Of a stretch of DNA of 64,000 nt, positions 34,692-42,217 are shown one piece after another. The notes beneath the pieces were generated by a model. It did not search any database and was not told the origin of the DNA. It saw only the letters and a program-made list of their open reading frames with translations. Both the position numbers and the translations under genes were made by a program. The stretch is taken from positions 3,410,001 to 3,474,000 of the forward strand of contig OX620685.1 of NCBI GenBank assembly GCA_951635545.1, read 5' to 3'. Position 1 is the first letter of the stretch. The number at the start of each line of letters is the position of its first letter. Source of the DNA: CAG-873 sp910578365 (lineage in GTDB: Bacteria; Bacteroidota; Bacteroidia; Bacteroidales; Muribaculaceae).

Positions 34692-35828
34692 CTACTGTCT
34701 GCTCAGATGCACATCCATCTGCGGGAAGGGGAAGCTGATTCCGGCCTTCGGCAGCTCGTTGTATATCTGTTCGTTGACCTGGTAATATACATCCCAGTAA
34801 AATTCGGTGCGTGTCCATGCACGGACTTTCAGCACCACGGCGCTGTCGGCAAGCTGGTCGACCACCACTACCGGTCGGCGCTCCACACGTGGCACGCGGC
34901 GCCGCAGGCGTATCACGCGGTCGCTCTCTTTCTGCTCGGCTTTCTTCTTCCGGCTCATGAACATGCGGCGGTACCACGGCAATTCCGGCACCGGAATACT
35001 CTCGGCATTCTGTTGGCGCGGACGGCGCTCGTCGGCCATATTATCGCCCTCTCCCATAGCGGCTCGCCGGCGTCGCTCCTGCTCTCCGGCCCGTTGCAGC
35101 CGGTCTTCCTCGATATAGCGCTTGACCACACGCGGGTCGGCCTCAAGCAGTTCGAGAATGCGCTTGCGGGCATCCTCGACATTGTCGCCGTAACTGATTC
35201 CCACCGACCAGTCGACACGCCTGTAATCCTCGCGCGACCAGTTGTTGACCGAACCCGTCGACAGTCCGCCGTTGGGTATTATTATGGCCTTGTTGTCGTA
35301 GGTGGTGATGATGGTGTGGAATATCTGTATTTCCTTGACCGTGCCTGCAAAGCCCTGGGCTTCGATATAGTCGCCCACCTTATAGGGCTTCAGCAGCAGT
35401 ATCAGCACTCCGCCTGCAAAGTTCTGCAAGGTGCCGCTCAGAGCCATACCGATGGCCACACCGGCCGAGGCAAACAGCGCTATGAACGATGATGTTTCTA
35501 TGCCCAGAATACCTATGACAGTAACGATGAGGATAAAGAACAGCAGCATCTTGACCATACTCAGCACAAAGGTGGTGAGCGAGCGGTCGACATTTCGGCG
35601 GTGAAGTATCACGCTCAGCAGGTTGTAGAGCTTTTTGATTACGAATTTGCCGGCATAGAAAACCACTATGGCTATGGCCAGATTTATTGCAAAGGTAGTC
35701 ACCGAGCTGATAAATTTGTCGAGAAGGTCGTCGAGCGGCATCGACTTGAGCATCGCCACTTCCTGTTTGACGCTTGGTATGCTGTCGGGAATCTGCGCCG
35801 GGGCTACCGGTATCTGTAATGGTTTCAT
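34692..35828 (-). CDS. MscS family mechanosensitive channel with a basic insertion
   Basis: 378 residues. An N-terminal amphipathic stretch and three transmembrane helices (about 42-65, 85-110, 115-145) lead into the pore helix ASAGVAIGMALSGTLQNFAGGVLIL, the TM3 hallmark of small-conductance channels. The beta domain (YKVGDYIEAQGFAGTVKEIQIFHT, NGGLSTGSVNNWS) follows. Unlike E. coli MscS (286 residues), the cytoplasmic alpha/beta domain is split by a charged, basic insertion of about 80 residues (about 240-320, with runs of Arg/Lys). The protein ends in a normal MscS C-terminal fold (FPFPQMDVHLSRQ). It is 24 bases downstream of the clostripain-family lipoprotein gene. Confidence 0.9.
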   Translation of the reverse strand: MKPLQIPVAPAQIPDSIPSVKQEVAMLKSMPLDDLLDKFISSVTTFAINLAIAIVVFYAGKFVIKKLYNLLSVILHRRNVDRSLTTFVLSMVKMLLFFILIVTVIGILGIETSSFIALFASAGVAIGMALSGTLQNFAGGVLILLLKPYKVGDYIEAQGFAGTVKEIQIFHTIITTYDNKAIIIPNGGLSTGSVNNWSREDYRRVDWSVGISYGDNVEDARKRILELLEADPRVVKRYIEEDRLQRAGEQERRRRAAMGEGDNMADERRPRQQNAESIPVPELPWYRRMFMSRKKKAEQKESDRVIRLRRRVPRVERRPVVVVDQLADSAVVLKVRAWTRTEFYWDVYYQVNEQIYNELPKAGISFPFPQMDVHLSRQ

Positions 35829-35852
35829 TTGTCTGTTTTATGTCTGTGTAGG

Positions 35853-37013
35853 TCAGTCGGTGAGCAGCTCCGATGCCACATCGCTGAACCACGATGTGGT
35901 GTCGTAGCCTTTGATACGGCTTTGAGCCTCGTTTTCAAAAATATATGTTGTGAGTCCGCAATGCGATTCTATAGCCAGCCGGTTCCATAGGAAAGGCGTA
36001 GCGGCCTCATATAACACAGCTTCGTCCATGAACCGGCGGAACTCGGCCAACAGGGCATCATCAGAACCAAGTGCCTCTACATAGTGGCCAAGGTCGAAGT
36101 GATAACAACGGCTTTCGGTCATATAGCGCTGAGGCTCGTAACCTGCAGGCCATGGATCGGAGGCACCGCTGTAGATGTCGCGCACTACAGCGGCCAGACC
36201 GTCAAGAGCGGCGGTATTGATTACAGACATGGTACAGGTGCGGTTGACGCCGAATTCTCCATCGTAAAGTTCAAAGGTATTGCGGGCAGCAGTCAGAAGG
36301 TCGGCCTCAGGTGCGAAAAAGCAGCGTATGTTGCGATTGTACGGCATGCCGTTCGACGGCAGTTCCGACGGACTGCCCACAATCAACGGCGTGGCGCGAC
36401 GCAGTTCGTAGGCAACCTCCACCGAACCCATATAGCAGCAATCGAAGTACACAAAGCCGAAGTTCTGCCCCTGAAGCGTGCGGGCAAGGGTGGTCAAATT
36501 CATTTTCTGCCCCTTGTCGAAACCGAAAGCCAGCGGAGCTACCATTTCGCCGGCATTGTCGAGCTCATCATCAATACCATCCTGCAGCCAGCCGCTGGCA
36601 TGACTCCAGAGTACCAGGCCATATTCGTCGGCCGGAGCCACTCTGCGCATATCGTCGAACACAGCTCGCATGCGCACACTGCTCACCGATGAAGTTTCGC
36701 TGTCGTACATAGCCAGGGTATCGATGCCGGAGGCCGTGACTTCTTTCAGCACCGGGTCGCCGGACGGTGGCACATGATACACCAGCAGACGGCCGTCGGT
36801 AATGTCACCCGCCTTGGCTGCCTGCTGCATCTCGGCAAGGTCGGACTCGTCGAAACGGCCCGTACCCAAATTGTTCGACGCCACCATATAAACCAGCACG
36901 GTGCGGTTTACCGGCAGCACAGGTGCGGAGGCCGGCTCCTCATGGCACGCCGCCAACAGCATCACCACCGAGCATATAATCAGTTGATATCTAAAGAGCT
37001 TAAATAATTTCAC
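35853..37013 (-). CDS. Clostripain-related (C11) cysteine peptidase lipoprotein
   Basis: 386 residues with a GTG start. The lipoprotein signal ends in VVMLLAAC (Cys about 23). The C11 caspase-like fold is recognisable by the catalytic histidine in LVLWSHASGW (about 138) and catalytic cysteine in YFDCCYMGSVEVAYEL (about 193). C11 peptidases cut after arginine or lysine; in Bacteroidetes they process surface or host proteins. No linker suggests self-cleavage into light and heavy chains. Its promoter abuts the start codon, implying a leaderless mRNA. The MscS gene follows 24 bases downstream. Given that type V pilins need arginine-specific trimming, this peptidase is worth noting, although it is 7 kb from the fimbrial operon. 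Confidence 0.82.
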   Translation of the reverse strand: MKLFKLFRYQLIICSVVMLLAACHEEPASAPVLPVNRTVLVYMVASNNLGTGRFDESDLAEMQQAAKAGDITDGRLLVYHVPPSGDPVLKEVTASGIDTLAMYDSETSSVSSVRMRAVFDDMRRVAPADEYGLVLWSHASGWLQDGIDDELDNAGEMVAPLAFGFDKGQKMNLTTLARTLQGQNFGFVYFDCCYMGSVEVAYELRRATPLIVGSPSELPSNGMPYNRNIRCFFAPEADLLTAARNTFELYDGEFGVNRTCTMSVINTAALDGLAAVVRDIYSGASDPWPAGYEPQRYMTESRCYHFDLGHYVEALGSDDALLAEFRRFMDEAVLYEAATPFLWNRLAIESHCGLTTYIFENEAQSRIKGYDTTSWFSDVASELLTD

Positions 37014-37017
37014 AATA

Positions 37018-37048
37018 CAAAGTTAGCAATTATGCCACATTTTTCCAA
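37018..37048 (-). promoter_or_regulatory. Promoter of the C11 peptidase - MscS operon
   Basis: Minus-strand TTG (37046-37048), 20-base spacer, TAACTTTG (37018-37025), then TATT and the GTG start. The predicted first base coincides with the start codon. Confidence 0.72.
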
Positions 37049-37058
37049 TCATTTTAAC

Positions 37059-37066
37059 TAATTTTG
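37059..37066 (+). promoter_or_regulatory. -7 element of queA
   Basis: TAATTTTG followed by TAGC, giving a start near 37071 and a leader of about 20 nt. It lies back to back with the divergent C11 promoter, the two sharing about 40 bases. No clear -33 box. Confidence 0.55.
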
Positions 37067-37090
37067 TAGCCTCATTCATTTCAAACACTT

Positions 37091-38320
37091 ATGACACCAC
37101 AGCAAATCAATATATCCGACTATAATTACCCCCTGCCTCAGGAACGCATAGCCCTGCACCCGCTGCCCGACCGGGCGGCCTGCCGCCTGCTGCACCGCAA
37201 AACCGACGGCGACATCAGCGACCTTGTATTCCGCCAGCTGCCGGAGGTGCTGCCGCCCGATGCCGTGCTGGTGTACAACAACACCCGTGTAATCAATGCC
37301 CGACTGCATTTCCGAAAAGCTTCCGGCGCGGCTATAGAGATATTCTGCCTCGAACCCTACAGCCCTGCCGACTACGAGCGCTGTTTCGCTGCCACTTCGG
37401 CCTGCAGCTGGCTGTGCTTTGTAGGCAACAGCAAACGATGGCGCGAAGGCATACTCGAACTCCCCTGCCCTACCCTGGGCACCACGCTCAAAGCCGAGCG
37501 ACGCATGAAAGTCGACAACGCTTCGGTGATTGACTTCAGCTGGGACAACCCGCAGGTAACATTCTCGCAGCTTATCGACGCGCTGGGCGAGATACCGGTA
37601 CCTCCGTACCTCAACCGTGCCTCGGAGGAAAGCGACACCCACGACTATCAGACTGTCTACAGCCGCATCGAAGGCTCCGTGGCCGCTCCCACCGCCGGAC
37701 TGCACTTCACACCCGAAATCCTATCGCAAATTTCAGAGCGCGGCATACCGCGCCTCGAAGTAACCCTGCACGTAGGCGCAGGGACATTTCAGCCCGTGAA
37801 GTCCGACACCGTAGGAGATCACACCATGCACAGCGAATTCATTGCCGTAAACCGCGCCACCATCGAAGCCCTGGCAACCACCAACCGCCCCATATACGCA
37901 GTAGGCACCACCACCGTACGCACTCTCGAAAGCCTCTACCACATAGGCTGCCTGATTAAAAGCGGCAAATGGCAGGGCGAAGTCCCGCAGTGGTACCCCT
38001 ACAGCGCCGAACACCCGCATCTGACCCTCGGACAGTCGCTCGACGCCATTCTGCGGCATCTTGCCGACAGCGGCAGCGACAAACTCATTGCGGCCACACG
38101 CATAATCATAGCCCCCGGATACGACTACAAAGTAGTAAGCGGACTGATAACCAACTTCCATCAGCCACAGTCCACCCTGCTGCTACTGGTTTCGGCCATG
38201 ATTGGCGATGACTGGCGCCGCGTCTACGACCATGCGTTGGAGTCAGATTATAGATTTTTAAGTTATGGTGACGCATGCTTATTTGAAAAAAAAATTGGCA
38301 GATTAAAAAATAATCACTAA
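37091..38320 (+). CDS. queA: tRNA preQ1 ribosyltransferase-isomerase QueA
   Basis: 409 residues. QueA transfers and rearranges the ribosyl group of S-adenosylmethionine onto preQ1-modified tRNA to give epoxyqueuosine at position 34. Family motifs are present: ISDYNYPLPQERIALHPLPDRAACRLL (N-terminus, about 7-33), VLVYNNTRVINARL near 59-72, GEIPVPPYLNR near 166, TVYSRIEGSVAAPTAGLHFT near 189-208 and the LHVGAGTFQPVK motif near 227. It is somewhat longer than the E. coli enzyme (356), which is common in Bacteroidetes. Its last codons contain the promoter of the following tRNA gene. Confidence 0.95.
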   Translation: MTPQQINISDYNYPLPQERIALHPLPDRAACRLLHRKTDGDISDLVFRQLPEVLPPDAVLVYNNTRVINARLHFRKASGAAIEIFCLEPYSPADYERCFAATSACSWLCFVGNSKRWREGILELPCPTLGTTLKAERRMKVDNASVIDFSWDNPQVTFSQLIDALGEIPVPPYLNRASEESDTHDYQTVYSRIEGSVAAPTAGLHFTPEILSQISERGIPRLEVTLHVGAGTFQPVKSDTVGDHTMHSEFIAVNRATIEALATTNRPIYAVGTTTVRTLESLYHIGCLIKSGKWQGEVPQWYPYSAEHPHLTLGQSLDAILRHLADSGSDKLIAATRIIIAPGYDYKVVSGLITNFHQPQSTLLLLVSAMIGDDWRRVYDHALESDYRFLSYGDACLFEKKIGRLKNNH

Positions 38321-38325
38321 CTTTG
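38295..38325 (+). promoter_or_regulatory. Promoter of tRNA-Pro, inside the 3' end of queA
   Basis: TTG (38295-38297), 20-base spacer, TAACTTTG (38318-38325). The -33 box lies within queA codons and the -7 box begins at the queA stop codon. Start near 38330, about 10 nt before the mature tRNA. Confidence 0.75.
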
Positions 38326-38339
38326 CACTCGCAAACGTT

Positions 38340-38413
38340 CGGGGCGTAGCGCAGTCCGGTAGCGCACCTGGTTTGGGACCAGGTGGTCGCAGGTTCGAAT
38401 CCTGTCACCCCGA
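38340..38413 (+). tRNA. tRNA-Pro (anticodon TGG)
   Basis: 74 nt with a full cloverleaf: acceptor CGGGGCG/CACCCCG, D arm with AGCGCAG..GGTAGCGC, anticodon stem CCTGG/CCAGG with loop TTTGGGA (anticodon TGG), variable loop, and T arm CAGG-TTCGAAT-CCTG. The CCA end is not encoded. The acceptor stem has a C.A mismatch at the sixth pair. TGG reads all or most proline codons. Confidence 0.95.
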
Positions 38414-38423
38414 CAACAAATTA

Positions 38424-38470
38424 AAGCCTTGAAAATTAGGTAGATAACCAATAATTTTCAAGGCTTATTT
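38424..38470 (+). terminator. Terminator after tRNA-Pro
   Basis: A perfect 15-base-pair stem (AAGCCTTGAAAATTA and complement), a 13-base loop, then ATTTTA, beginning 11 bases after the tRNA. Confidence 0.8.
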
Positions 38471-38698
38471 TATGCTTGTTTGTAATAATTAAGCATTACT
38501 ACGGCGCATTAATAGCTGTTTGGTTAGGTAAAGTCAAGCAAATCAAGTTTGATTTATGCAAGAAATGAGTCTTGACTCTGAAGAATACCAACAAAGTACT
38601 TCCGACGGATTTTCGCAAGAAGCGTAAGACTCCAAGCTCTCAGACCGATAAGACCGATAAATCGAGTACGAAAATCAAAATATGTCAGAAATTTGTTG
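38471..38698. other. Non-coding stretch, possible gene remnant
   Basis: No intact gene is supported. One frame (38572-38695) reads LTLKNTNKVLPTDFRKKRK and then a Ser/Thr/Lys-rich tail, resembling the end of a protein without a start; it may be a decayed gene tail. A 23-codon frame beginning ATGCAAGAAATG at 38556 is also present. Both are weak. The region is more AT-rich than its flanks. Confidence 0.3.
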
Positions 38699-38706
38699 TA
38701 ACTTTG
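38699..38706 (+). promoter_or_regulatory. -7 element before the 49-residue gene
   Basis: TAACTTTG with no clear -33 box; start near 38711, about 27 nt before the ATG at 38738. Confidence 0.5.
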
Positions 38707-38737
38707 TAATCAGATAAGCACAAAGGATATCAACATT

Positions 38738-38887
38738 ATGGCAATACCTATAAAAGCAGCCCCTATTCTTTCCGGAGAAATCGCCGATGATTTCGTGCGG
38801 AAGGCAGAAGAGCGTGAGAAGAAGTTTTACAACATTCCTGAAACTGAAGGCCTGCGTACCCATATGTTCTATTTCGATTTGTTGTAG
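38738..38887 (+). CDS. Small hypothetical protein, 49 residues
   Basis: ATG at 38738 to TAG at 38887. The sequence opens MAIPIKAAPILSGEIADDFV and continues with a charged helix (RKAEEREKKF). The opening recalls short Bacteroidales proteins beginning (M)xIPIxxTPxLxGxxA, often encoded before small partner genes, but I cannot name a family with confidence. A -7 element precedes it, and a Crp-like regulator gene begins 11 bases after its stop, suggesting co-transcription. It may be a shortened form, because such proteins are usually somewhat longer. Confidence 0.5.
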   Translation: MAIPIKAAPILSGEIADDFVRKAEEREKKFYNIPETEGLRTHMFYFDLL

Positions 38888-38898
38888 CTTAATTTAGT

Positions 38899-39462
38899 AT
38901 GTCTTCATCTAACTTCAACACATATTATGAGAATATCGACCATGATTTCTGGAGGGAGCTGTGTGTCGAACAGGGCGTGTTGCGCTGTTATGATAAAGGC
39001 GAATATTTTATTGAGCGTGGTCAAGTAGGCCGATATATAGGGTTTGTCAAATCGGGCACATTGAAATATGTGGCCTATGGTATCGATGGCTCCGAGAGTG
39101 TTGTAGGGTTGGAGTTTGAAGGCGAGTTTGTAGCAGATTTTCCATTCTCTCTTTATGGAATAAAATCTCGCGTTTCGATCGTAGCCGTTACTCCCTGCGA
39201 AATATATTGCGCATCGGCGAGAGAAATAGGTATGCGTATAAAATCAGACGCTGAGCTATATCGGGTTGTTGCCGAAACCAATGTGGCGCTTTTCGACACC
39301 ACCTATGACCGATATATCAATCTGCATGTGAAATCGGCACAGGAAAGATATAATGAACTCATTGAGAGGTACGGAGATATATTTTCGTATTTCTCCCTCA
39401 AAGACATCGCTTCATTCCTTAATATTACACCCACACATTTGAGCAGATTAAGAAAATCTTAA
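38899..39462 (+). CDS. Crp/Fnr family transcriptional regulator
   Basis: 187 residues. An N-terminal cyclic-nucleotide-binding-like beta roll (about 25-110; RCYDKGEYFIERGQVGRYIGFVKSGTLKYVAYG, then GLEFEGEFVADFPFSL) is followed by a dimerisation helix and a C-terminal winged helix (YFSLKDIASFLNITPTHLSRLRK, about 163-186). It lacks the Arg/Ser phosphate-binding cassette of true cAMP receptors, as usual in Bacteroidetes Crp-like proteins, so its ligand is unknown. The codon use is more AT-rich than in surrounding core genes. It lies 85 bases upstream of the outer-membrane barrel gene and may control it; that is inference. Confidence 0.85.
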   Translation: MSSSNFNTYYENIDHDFWRELCVEQGVLRCYDKGEYFIERGQVGRYIGFVKSGTLKYVAYGIDGSESVVGLEFEGEFVADFPFSLYGIKSRVSIVAVTPCEIYCASAREIGMRIKSDAELYRVVAETNVALFDTTYDRYINLHVKSAQERYNELIERYGDIFSYFSLKDIASFLNITPTHLSRLRKS

Positions 39463-39488
39463 TAATTTTCAGCCGGCCTCAACATTTG

Positions 39489-39522
39489 TTGAGAGTAAAG
39501 TCCCGATTTCTATCTAACTTTG
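39489..39522 (+). promoter_or_regulatory. Promoter of the TonB-receptor-like gene
   Basis: TTG (39489-39491), 23-base spacer, TAACTTTG (39515-39522). The spacing is longer than ideal, which is compatible with activation by the adjacent Crp-like protein. Start near 39527, about 20 nt before the ATG. Confidence 0.6.
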
Positions 39523-39547
39523 CGCTCAAATAAATCTGAATTTTTAA

Positions 39548-41641
39548 ATGGGTAATCGACTGAATATATTAGCACTGGTTCTGCTGTTTTCCGTTGTGGC
39601 GCCGGCTCAATCGGAGATGACTGACAGCATCAAGGCTCAGGAACTCAAGGAGGTCGTCATCGAAGGGCAACTACAACAAACTTCGGCCACGGTGTCAACC
39701 TATCTCCCGACCAAGCGGCAGCGTAATGCCGCACAGAACGGCCCTGAACTGCTAAATCACATGGCAATCCCTCAGCTCGGACTGGTGTCGGGTTATAATG
39801 TAACCACAAATTCCGGGCAGAAAGTAGACATCTACATTGACTTTGTGCCGGCATCGGAGCAGGATCTTAACGGTATGCGCATGGCCGACGTTAAGAAAGT
39901 GGAATATTATGATTTTCCCACTGACCCGCGTTTTCAAGGCTCTCAGCACGTGGTAAATTTTATCATGCAGAAGTATGAGTATGGCGGATATGTGAAAGCA
40001 TACGCTAACGAGTTCTTCATTGCTAATTCAGGGCAGCTCAACCTTTTCTCGAAACTCCAATATAAGCGTATGACCTTCGACATAGGTATCGGCACATGGT
40101 ATTCTGCGAATGACCATATGAGCCAGTCAACAGTTGAAACGTACCGCCTTCCACAGACCGACGGTTCAATCAAGATTTTTGAGCGAATATCCAAGCCGGG
40201 CTATGCCAAAGTTCGTCAGCAATCGTATTGGCCTACCTTCAAGGCTTCATATCTCACCGATAAGATAACTATGGTAAACACTTTGGGTGCAAATTTCTTT
40301 CGTTCGCCAAAGCAGAATACAGCCGGCTCCGTCCGCTTTTCTCCTGCCGATTTCCCCTCGACTGAATATACCGACGAACAGAACAACCGTACTAACTCCA
40401 TTACCTATTCCGGCTACTGGAAATTCGCATTACCTCATGGCAATAGCTTAAGTTTCAATCCTTATTACTCATATTCTCATACCAACCAACACCGACTTTA
40501 TTCTGAGCACACAGGCTCATCGTTTGCCAATGGAGCAATAGATGATTCGCACCGTTCCACCGCATCATTGCGATTCATGCACGACTTTGGCAAATATGGC
40601 AACATTACAGCCATCCTCAACGGAACACTTCTTTCCAATCGTACACAATACTCCGGCACTTCGATCGCTTCTGACCGTCTGACTACTTATCGTGTCGGCC
40701 CGGGCTTGTTCTATAACTTCAAAACCGATAAGTTTAACGGATTGCTCGGCGGAGGGTTCAACTATGACCATTCCAAATTAGGCTCTGAATCCGAACACTC
40801 CACACAACCGTGGATGGATCTCTCGCTTCAGTATGGATTCAACAGCAAAAATTCAATAAGTCTGGAGTTCCATCATGCCACATGGACTTTGGCATCCTCC
40901 TATCGCAGTACTGTCGTAATTCAGTCAAACCCTCTGTTCAGCTATACCGGCAATCCGGATGTTCAACCATATAAAAGCTGGGATGCAAGCCTCAGATATG
41001 TATTCATGCCCAACAATAAATTCAACTTCGCCGCTTTCGGTCAGACCACCGTAATCACAGACAGATACGCTTATTTATATGAGGCATCGCCAAACGGGAT
41101 TTTGCGTACTATTCAGCAAAAGGGAGTGGGCAATTACTCGTCGTGGCTATATGGTGTACAAGGAACTGCGCGACTGTTCAATAACAGTCTGATGATTAAC
41201 GGACAGGTATCGCACCGAATAGTTCGTAACGGCGTTCCATTCGACTGGACCAAGCAATGTGTACTTTGGCATCTTCAGGCATTTTATTATGTTGGTGGAT
41301 GGAATTTCGGTCTGCAATACCAATCACCGCAGGAATATTGCGACGGTTATGTCAATGGCGCGTGGATGAAAGACAAAAGCGCATATACCGCTATTGTGGG
41401 ATGGGGAAACTCCTCATGGAACGTACAGGCACGTCTAACCAACCCATTCCGGTGGAATTGGCGTGCCTCCAAATCCGAAACCACAAGTCCGAACTATGAT
41501 GTTGCCACCACATACTTCAATACAAGCTATCATTGTTACGTACTTCTGTCGGCCACTTATACTTTCAGCTTCGGCAAGAAGATACAGCGCGGCAACGAGG
41601 CATCGCAACAGATGGGTACATCGTCAAGCATTTTGAAATAA
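39548..41641 (+). CDS. TonB-dependent-receptor-like outer membrane barrel protein
   Basis: 697 residues with a signal peptide (ILALVLLFSVVAPAQS). Residues about 35-130 form a plug-like domain (ELKEVVIEGQLQQTSATVSTYLPTKRQR..., VDIYIDFVPASEQDLNGMRMADVKKVEYYDFP), followed by a long aromatic beta barrel to the end. The usual N-terminal CarboxypepD_reg domain and a SusD partner are absent, so it is not a polysaccharide-utilisation SusC. This compact type is usually annotated as outer membrane beta-barrel or TonB-dependent receptor family. The substrate is unknown. It follows a Crp-like regulator and ends in a good terminator, forming a one-gene regulated unit in an AT-richer segment. Confidence 0.78.
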   Translation: MGNRLNILALVLLFSVVAPAQSEMTDSIKAQELKEVVIEGQLQQTSATVSTYLPTKRQRNAAQNGPELLNHMAIPQLGLVSGYNVTTNSGQKVDIYIDFVPASEQDLNGMRMADVKKVEYYDFPTDPRFQGSQHVVNFIMQKYEYGGYVKAYANEFFIANSGQLNLFSKLQYKRMTFDIGIGTWYSANDHMSQSTVETYRLPQTDGSIKIFERISKPGYAKVRQQSYWPTFKASYLTDKITMVNTLGANFFRSPKQNTAGSVRFSPADFPSTEYTDEQNNRTNSITYSGYWKFALPHGNSLSFNPYYSYSHTNQHRLYSEHTGSSFANGAIDDSHRSTASLRFMHDFGKYGNITAILNGTLLSNRTQYSGTSIASDRLTTYRVGPGLFYNFKTDKFNGLLGGGFNYDHSKLGSESEHSTQPWMDLSLQYGFNSKNSISLEFHHATWTLASSYRSTVVIQSNPLFSYTGNPDVQPYKSWDASLRYVFMPNNKFNFAAFGQTTVITDRYAYLYEASPNGILRTIQQKGVGNYSSWLYGVQGTARLFNNSLMINGQVSHRIVRNGVPFDWTKQCVLWHLQAFYYVGGWNFGLQYQSPQEYCDGYVNGAWMKDKSAYTAIVGWGNSSWNVQARLTNPFRWNWRASKSETTSPNYDVATTYFNTSYHCYVLLSATYTFSFGKKIQRGNEASQQMGTSSSILK

Positions 41642-41660
41642 GCAGCATCCTCATATTTTA

Positions 41661-41696
41661 CAAAACTCCGGCAGCAATGTCGGAGTTTTGGGTTTT
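41661..41696 (+). terminator. Terminator after the TonB-receptor-like gene
   Basis: A perfect 10-base-pair stem CAAAACTCCG / CGGAGTTTTG with a 10-base loop, followed by GGTTTT, 20 bases after the stop. Confidence 0.8.
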
Positions 41697-42015
41697 AACC
41701 AAATACAAATTACACGTTCGACATTACCTATTCGACACTGAGCGCGTCATTCCTGAACAGGTTATTCAGAAAAAAATTTGTGTTATGTGCAATTGGTTTA
41801 TCGAGCCATATAGTGTTGTTAATAGCACAACTTGCTTCCGAAAAACTGTAAGAAATCACATATCGCTCCGACTTACGAGGCAATGGGAGCAATACGGGAA
41901 CACAACGGCACTTAGTTACCCCGACATCCCCTACATATCAGGAGCTTACACAAATATCAACGTACCCCTTTCAGGGGCCCAATTTATTGTATGATAATGT
42001 ATAAACTAAATACAG
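41697..42015. other. Non-coding stretch between barrel gene and tRNA-Leu
   Basis: No supported gene, RNA or promoter. The sequence is AT-rich with scattered stop codons in all frames; the one open frame running through it is out of frame with, and largely overlapping, the barrel gene and looks spurious. Confidence 0.5.
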
Positions 42016-42052
42016 CATACCCTCTAAAACTCAACGAGTTATAGAGGGTATG
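42016..42052 (-). terminator. Terminator of tRNA-Leu
   Basis: A perfect 11-base-pair stem (CATACCCTCTA and complement, 15-base loop) starts four bases beyond the tRNA 3' end on the minus strand. Confidence 0.7.
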
Positions 42053-42055
42053 TAG

Positions 42056-42137
42056 TGCGCATGAAGGGACTCGAACCCCCACGTCCTAAGACATCAGATC
42101 CTAAGTCTGACGCGGCTGCCAATTACGCCACATGCGC
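42056..42137 (-). tRNA. tRNA-Leu (anticodon TAG)
   Basis: 82 nt on the minus strand with a class II variable arm: acceptor GCGCATG/CATGCGC, anticodon stem CAGA/TCTG with loop CTTAGGA (anticodon TAG), long variable arm (GTCTTAGGAC) and T arm GGGGG-TTCGAGT-CCC. CCA is not encoded. It reads CTN leucine codons. An insertion sequence sits just upstream of its promoter. Confidence 0.94.
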
Positions 42138-42146
42138 TTGCGAGTA

Positions 42147-42178
42147 CAAAGTTAGTATTTTTTTTTGTCTTCGCCAAA
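42147..42178 (-). promoter_or_regulatory. Promoter of tRNA-Leu
   Basis: Minus-strand TTTG (42175-42178), 20-base spacer, TAACTTTG (42147-42154). The promoter is complete. The IS target duplication begins only six bases upstream of the -33 box. Confidence 0.78.
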
Positions 42179-42217
42179 TTTTTCATTAATTGGCTCAAGC
42201 CGAGAACCCGGTGCATG

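Noticed and set aside
38406..38413. tRNA-Pro 3' end as an integration (att) site
   Set aside because: No integrase gene and no repeated copy of the tRNA 3' end could be found downstream in the window.
41533..41994. Coding frame of 153 codons past the TonB-receptor-like gene
   Set aside because: It overlaps the end of the barrel gene in another frame, runs through its terminator and shows no protein character.
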